DNA of 64,000 bases from positions 6,921,738-6,985,737 of the forward strand of contig OY718808.1 in assembly GCA_963070105.1 (NCBI GenBank). Direction: 5' to 3'. The notes under the pieces were generated by a model. The model had not been told where the DNA came from and searched no databases. It saw only the letters and a program-made list of their open reading frames with translations. Shown one piece after another: positions 59,046-64,000 of this stretch; positions within the stretch are counted from its first letter, which is position 1, and the number at the start of each line of letters is the position of its first letter. Both the position numbers and the translations under genes were made by a program. The stretch comes from Litomosoides sigmodontis. Lineage: Eukaryota; Nematoda; Chromadorea; Rhabditida; Onchocercidae.

Positions 59046-60319
59046 ACTTATGAGGTTACTGTATACTTGTGTCCTTGCCTTCACTGATTTTTAATGAATT
59101 TGGTACTATATTTCTTTTCATTATATTTACCATTAGTCACCATAAATTACCTAGCCAGTTTTATTGTGAATTATTTGTTGATTGTTAGTTTATATCGCTA
59201 CGTTCATTTATTAAGTGCGCACCGAGTTGAAACTTTGAGGAGGCGGCATCATTTCCTGTAGTTTAATAATCTTATCATTTCTCAAAAGCTTTTCGTAGGT
59301 TCCTTCGAACTATGAAATAAATAAGCAGCTTCTAATCAAAATTTATTTTCAAATGATGCGCCTAATTTGACAACTTTATGCTATACGTTACTTTCCTATC
59401 GTGCAAACTATTTTGATCTTTACTGGACGTTTTTTAAAAATGAAGTGCTGATTTAGGCATTTCTTGAAAATAATGTCAGCTTTAAACGTGTTACGCTAGA
59501 TTCCAGCATAGTCATTCAGTAAGAAATAGAGTTAACTATGTAAAGCAAGTGGTTAGAAAGCTGACTACAAATCTCTTCACACCACTCTTTGATATTAAAC
59601 TACAAAATAAAATTCCGCAATGTAATTAATGATGAAAACATTTTCCTCAATTCTGCTTTCCAAAGCGATGCGATTTGTAGGAATGGAAAGCTTACGTGGA
59701 AATTGATTAAGTTCTATCCACACCAACCTTGTCGTAGCAGGCTTCATGAGTAGTTCTTGAACACACTAGAGATTTTAATAGTTAACCTGAACATGCAATG
59801 TTTACCGAGACAGGTCTACTGATGAATTCTTGCACTGCGACTCCCATGTGGAATTTCAGGAATATTTCGCCATCGCGAGTGCCGGAAATGAAAAGCCGAT
59901 GCAACTGTAATTGTGACAGATAGCTTTTGAAGTTTGAAAGACTTTAATATGCAAAGTCGTTAGTTCTAAAAGAAATTTAATTTTTTTTTGGCGAGGATCT
60001 CGAGATCGAAGTAGCTTACGTTAGTGTGAAGGGCTAAATGACCAATGTGTACGCAATTTTTTTGCTAGCCGACTGGGACATACCTTTTCATGTTGACCCT
60101 GTCTGTAAACGGAATGGTGAAGTTGCTCCACCACTGGGCGAGAGACGAAGAACGGAAAACTGGCGAGGAGTGATGAGTGCTTTTGGGGTTATTGAATTTG
60201 GATGGGATTAATGGAAGTGTGTCTTGCTGGAGTTTGAAGCTTGTTTCATTTGTGTTCTCCGGTGGTTGGCTGTTTATAGAAGTGCTAATTATTATCAATA
60301 CTTTGGTTAGGTCAGAGGG
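59046..60319. other. Intergenic region before the RBM19 gene
   Basis: About 1.3 kb between two + genes. No exon or RNA gene is seen. A 147-codon open frame on - at 60065-60508 overlaps the first exon of the next gene antisense, and I take it as a shadow. Confidence 0.55.
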
Positions 60320-63300
60320 ATGAGCCGATTGATTGTTAAAGGATTGCCAACGAACTGTACCGAGGAGAAACTGCGGAATCACTTCAAAAGTTTTGGAAAT
60401 ATCACCGATTGCTCGCTGAAATACACAAAGGATGGAAAGTTTCGCCGTTTTGCATTTGTTGGATTTGAAACGGATGGAAATGCCCAGAAAGCAATTGAGA
60501 ATTTGCACAATACGTTTATGGGTGCATCGCGATTAATGGTAGAAAACATATTTCTTTTTTAAGCTCTATTATTAAAAATTGCTAATGATTTGTCTTGACA
60601 AACTTTTCAGATAATCAAAGCATTAATCCATTTTCTAACTGAAATATGTGCAATTTTAGGACACAGTGAAATATGTGCAATTTTAGGACACAGTGAAATA
60701 TGTGCAGTTTTGGATTGCACAAATGGATTGAGATTTAGGAATAGTTGTCTTTGAAAGTTAGACATTTTCTAGTAAATTTTGCTTCATTATCTAAATGGTT
60801 TATGGCTTCATTTATGGTTATCATTCATTATCAGGAAGTCTTTTATAGCAAAGTTTTGTACTGGGCTAATTTGGCTTTCAGGTGGAAGAATGTAAGCCAT
60901 TCGGTGACGAGGCGAAACCAAGAGCATGGAGTAAATATGCGAAAGGGAGCAGGTAATATATTAGCCATATCAAAGTTGCGAATCATGTTTTATACATGGA
61001 TGATCTTGTTTTATTACTTTTTTTACTTCATCGGTAGACGTTGGCATTTACAGTGCATACAAACGTTTGCATCCTAAGGAAGAAGAGGAGGAATCGAAGG
61101 AGGCAGATCCAGTGAAAAGCAGTCCACGTTCAACCAGAAAAATTGGAAACGAAAACGATAAAGAATTCTACAGTTTCGTTGAAGTGCAAAAGGTTAATGC
61201 TTTTGGCGAGTTAGTGCATTTTTGTTAGAAAGTTAATACTTTTTCGGTTCTTGTATTTGGAAAATGAAATTATGCAGTTCTGAGTTGACAACTGGAAGTA
61301 GTCGAAAAGATATTGATTTTTTTCAAATTCTTGATTTTTTTTCGATTTTGACCAGTGATTTCTGATGACTACTTCATTTATACTTCATTTATTCAGTTTA
61401 ATTTCAAAATTACGCAATCGCATATATAGCTTTGTTTTTAGGGCGTGCTGCCAATTGCAAGTAGCAGTAATGAAGAAATCGACAACAATAGTTTAATGAA
61501 AGAGTTATTATGTGGAATCAGTGGTGAATTTTCGGAACAAGTTAAACATTTGTGTGTGAAACTTAGGTTTTCGGTGCAAATTTTATCTTTATCCATTAAA
61601 GTTTTTATCTATTCATATTTTTTTCAGCGCTTTCTATTTCCCTGGTGGTAATTCTGTATATGTTAACTATAAGTCTCATAAGCAGGATTTACTGCGTAGT
61701 CACTTTAGTTGATTAATATTTGAACCTTCGATAATCTTATTACTCGTTCTTTGCCAGCTATCGCGTGGCAGCTTTTTTGTTGAACTTTTCGAATCTTGTT
61801 TTTTATGTTGCAATACTAATGTAATTTTTTCACCCACACGAGAAGACTAAATTGAATTTTATTAGAAGTCTGAAATTACTGCCTGATATTGATTCATTTA
61901 CTTGTTGAATCTCTCCATAAGTCTGTATTTTGTTAAGAGCCTCTGAAAAGTTCTGCTTTTATGAATTTTGGAGTATTATTTGTGTATATATTATTGCACA
62001 AATTATTTATAGGAGACACTTCATTATCACTTATAATAAATGGTCTTCCGAAAACTGTAAAGACGAAGGGAATTAAGGATTGGTTCAGTCCTATCAGGTT
62101 AAGAGGGGTAAAAATTGTACGTGGATCAACTGAAGCCAAAGCATTCGTAACATTTTTTCAACAATCTGATGTCACAAAAGCGTTGCAACGGAATGAGCAT
62201 TTTTTGGGTGGTTCTAAGGTTTGCTTTATTAATAAAATTTATTAGCTTTTGCTTCTAATTTTGTTGAAGCGCATCTGATAATTCCAGCAATGATACGAAG
62301 AACAGACTCCGGAGGACTTATTGAATGTAATGTTGAATTGGATGAAGGAGGGTGAAGATCGAAAAAGTTAAACCGTTATAATTAAGATATCTTTTTCAGC
62401 TGGAAATAACAAAAGTGCTGAATGACCAACTTTCCGATGGGGATAGGGAAGATTATATTCACAAGACAAGGGAAGCAGAAGTTGAAGCGTGTGTTGCAAA
62501 GATTCTTGAAACTGGAAGGTTAAGTTATTGGACTATGTTTTACGTTGCATGCTTATAATTTTGAGATCTTATGTATTTTAATACTTCATTTATTCAACGT
62601 TTAGTTTTCAGACTCTTTGTTCGAAATCTGCCCTATGTGTGCAGTGATGAAGACTTGCGGTATGTCTTTAAAAAGTATGGTGAAATAGCCGATTTGCAAG
62701 TGATTGTTAGCAAAAAAACGGGACAATGTAAAGGATTTGCTATTGTTACATATGTTTTTCCAGAATCTGCTGTTGCAGCGTTCTCAGCGTTGGACGGTTC
62801 TATTTTAAAGGTTATTTCTGCAACATTTTTTCTATATCACAGCTGTCATTTATTTATGCTTCCTTCTGCATATTCATCGTGATTTTTCTATTTTTCAGGG
62901 AAGAATGCTTCATATTTTACCTGGAGAGGAGAAGCGTGAGGTGGAAGAAGCTGGTATCACTGGTAAATCGGCGTTTCAGAAGGCAAAATTTGCAAATTTA
63001 AAGGTTTTTTCCTTAAAATTTACAACACCTAATATTTTACATCGAATTTGGCTTATTTATCATTAAAACCATTTTAAAAATATTTTTTTTTAGAAGGATG
63101 CTGGGAAATCCCATTCGTGGAACACACTGTTTCTTGGAGCTAATGCTGTTGCTGAAACGTTGGCTGAAAAATTAGATGTCGAAAAAAGTGAATTGCTGCT
63201 TGGACAGGGAGAAATAAGGTATTTCTCTTGATAAAAATTAAATTCATTGCGCACAACAATCAGCAGAATTTTTGGATTACTCTTTTATCAGAAAGTAGAG

Positions 63301-64000
63301 AATCTATTTGCAGAGTTCTGTAGACGAGCTCTAATAATTTATTAAATGTTTGCTGAGGCGGAATTGTTAAGAGTGCATTAACAGTTATATGATCAAACAT
63401 GGTTAATTCGTATTTTAAATCACTTGTTTTGTAATAGAAAAACAAGCAAATTCAGTTTTGTCGGAATTCTTAGTTATTTTGTGTAATTTAATAGTGCTGG
63501 TGTGCGACTGGCACTTGCGGAAACAAGATTGGTGACTGAAACTCGGGAATATCTGTTAGCCAATGGCATATGTCTGGACGTCTTCTCACGGCCTGCAGCA
63601 AAAAGAAGTAATACTATTATTATTATCAAAAATTTACCGGCGAAGGCTGATACTGATGAATTGGAACGGATGTTCGCAAGGCACGGTCCAGTAAAACAAA
63701 TATTAATGCCTCCAGGTATCCTTATATTTTTTTGACTGGTTGCTATTTCGGGATTGTGACTGGTAGTGGTGCTTAATGTGATTATGTCATCTGCATTAAT
63801 TTTGCTTGATGCTATTGATAATCTCAAAAATCAACTTTTTAGAACTCAGATTTTAGCATCACGCATTTCTTAAAGATCTAAATTACTTATAGGAGGTGTT
63901 ACTGCTATCTTAGAAATGGAAAATTCAGTTGATGCTCAGAAAGCATTTAGTGCGCTTGCATATAGTCGATTCCGTTCGAAGCCGTTGTTTCTAGAATGGG
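60320..64000 (+). CDS. RBM19: RBM19/Mrd1 pre-rRNA processing protein (3' part outside window)
   Basis: A nucleolar protein with several RNA-recognition motifs, needed for 18S rRNA release in the small-subunit processome. Exons on +: 60320-60538 (RRM1, SRLIVKGLPTNCTEE and FRRFAFVGFET), 60882-60952 (EECKPFGDEAKPRAWSKYAK, the RBM19 mark), 61054-61192, 61442-61540, 62013-62218 (second RRM, weak), 62400-62518, 62612-62810 (RRM with GRLFVRNLPYVCSDEDLRYV and GFAIVTYVFPESA), 62899-63003 (RMLHILPG), 63094-63218 (SHSWNTLFLGANAVAETLAE), 63495-63715 (SNTIIIIKNLPAKADTDEL) and 63893 to the window end (AYSRFRSKPLFLEW). The domain order matches RBM19. The junction 61540/62013 is not phase-consistent as read, so a small exon may be missing there. 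The last RRMs lie beyond 64000. Confidence 0.93.
60641..60712. repeat. 27-base tandem repeat, about 2.6 copies
   Basis: GAAATATGTGCAATTTTAGG plus ACACAGT repeats at 60641, 60668 and 60695 with exact 27-base spacing and almost no divergence. It lies in the first intron of the RBM19 gene. Each unit contains a TTTTAG acceptor-like motif. Confidence 0.95.

Noticed and set aside
60065..60508. 147-codon open frame on - opposite the RBM19 first exon
   Set aside because: It is antisense to a clear RRM coding exon, with no domain, and its length is explained by the base pattern of the real exon.

Overview
The window is a stretch of AT-rich nuclear DNA from an invertebrate, almost certainly a nematode. 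Genes are split by many short-to-medium introns that end in TTTCAG or TTTTAG. The gene set includes an srx-type chemoreceptor, a nematode-like FMRFamide-class receptor, an SPD-2-like centrosome protein and a U6 snRNA that reads like the Caenorhabditis one. The base composition and intron sizes would suit a spirurid or filarial-type worm, but I cannot name a species. Most raw open frames are single exons or shadows. I rebuilt genes by reading splice sites and checking that reading phase carries across each junction.

Left part (1-24.7 kb). Two tandem LC8-like dynein light-chain genes lie on + (860-3746). Next is a seven-exon-plus FMRFamide-receptor-type GPCR on - (4841-7702). After a non-coding stretch comes an srx-like chemoreceptor on - (14394-21415). 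Its introns hold a perfect 1.25 kb TTA repeat and a broken BEL/Pao retrotransposon. A BAR-domain protein on + (23615-24632) follows.

Middle (26.6-39 kb). A complete 17-exon M13 metallopeptidase (neprilysin type, about 771 aa) lies on -. It is followed by about 7 kb in which I find no gene.

Right part (39.1-64 kb). Three genes run head to tail on -: mitochondrial PheRS (FARS2), valyl-tRNA synthetase, and the ER mannosyltransferase ALG12. A U6 snRNA gene sits in the divergent gap before an SPD-2/CEP192-like gene on +. The window ends inside an RBM19/Mrd1 pre-rRNA processing factor on +.

I see no prokaryotic-style system, CRISPR array or operon with a new function. The points most worth a second look are the pure TTA tract, the transposon-bearing chemoreceptor intron, the synthetase-synthetase-ALG12 run, and two odd splice junctions in ALG12.
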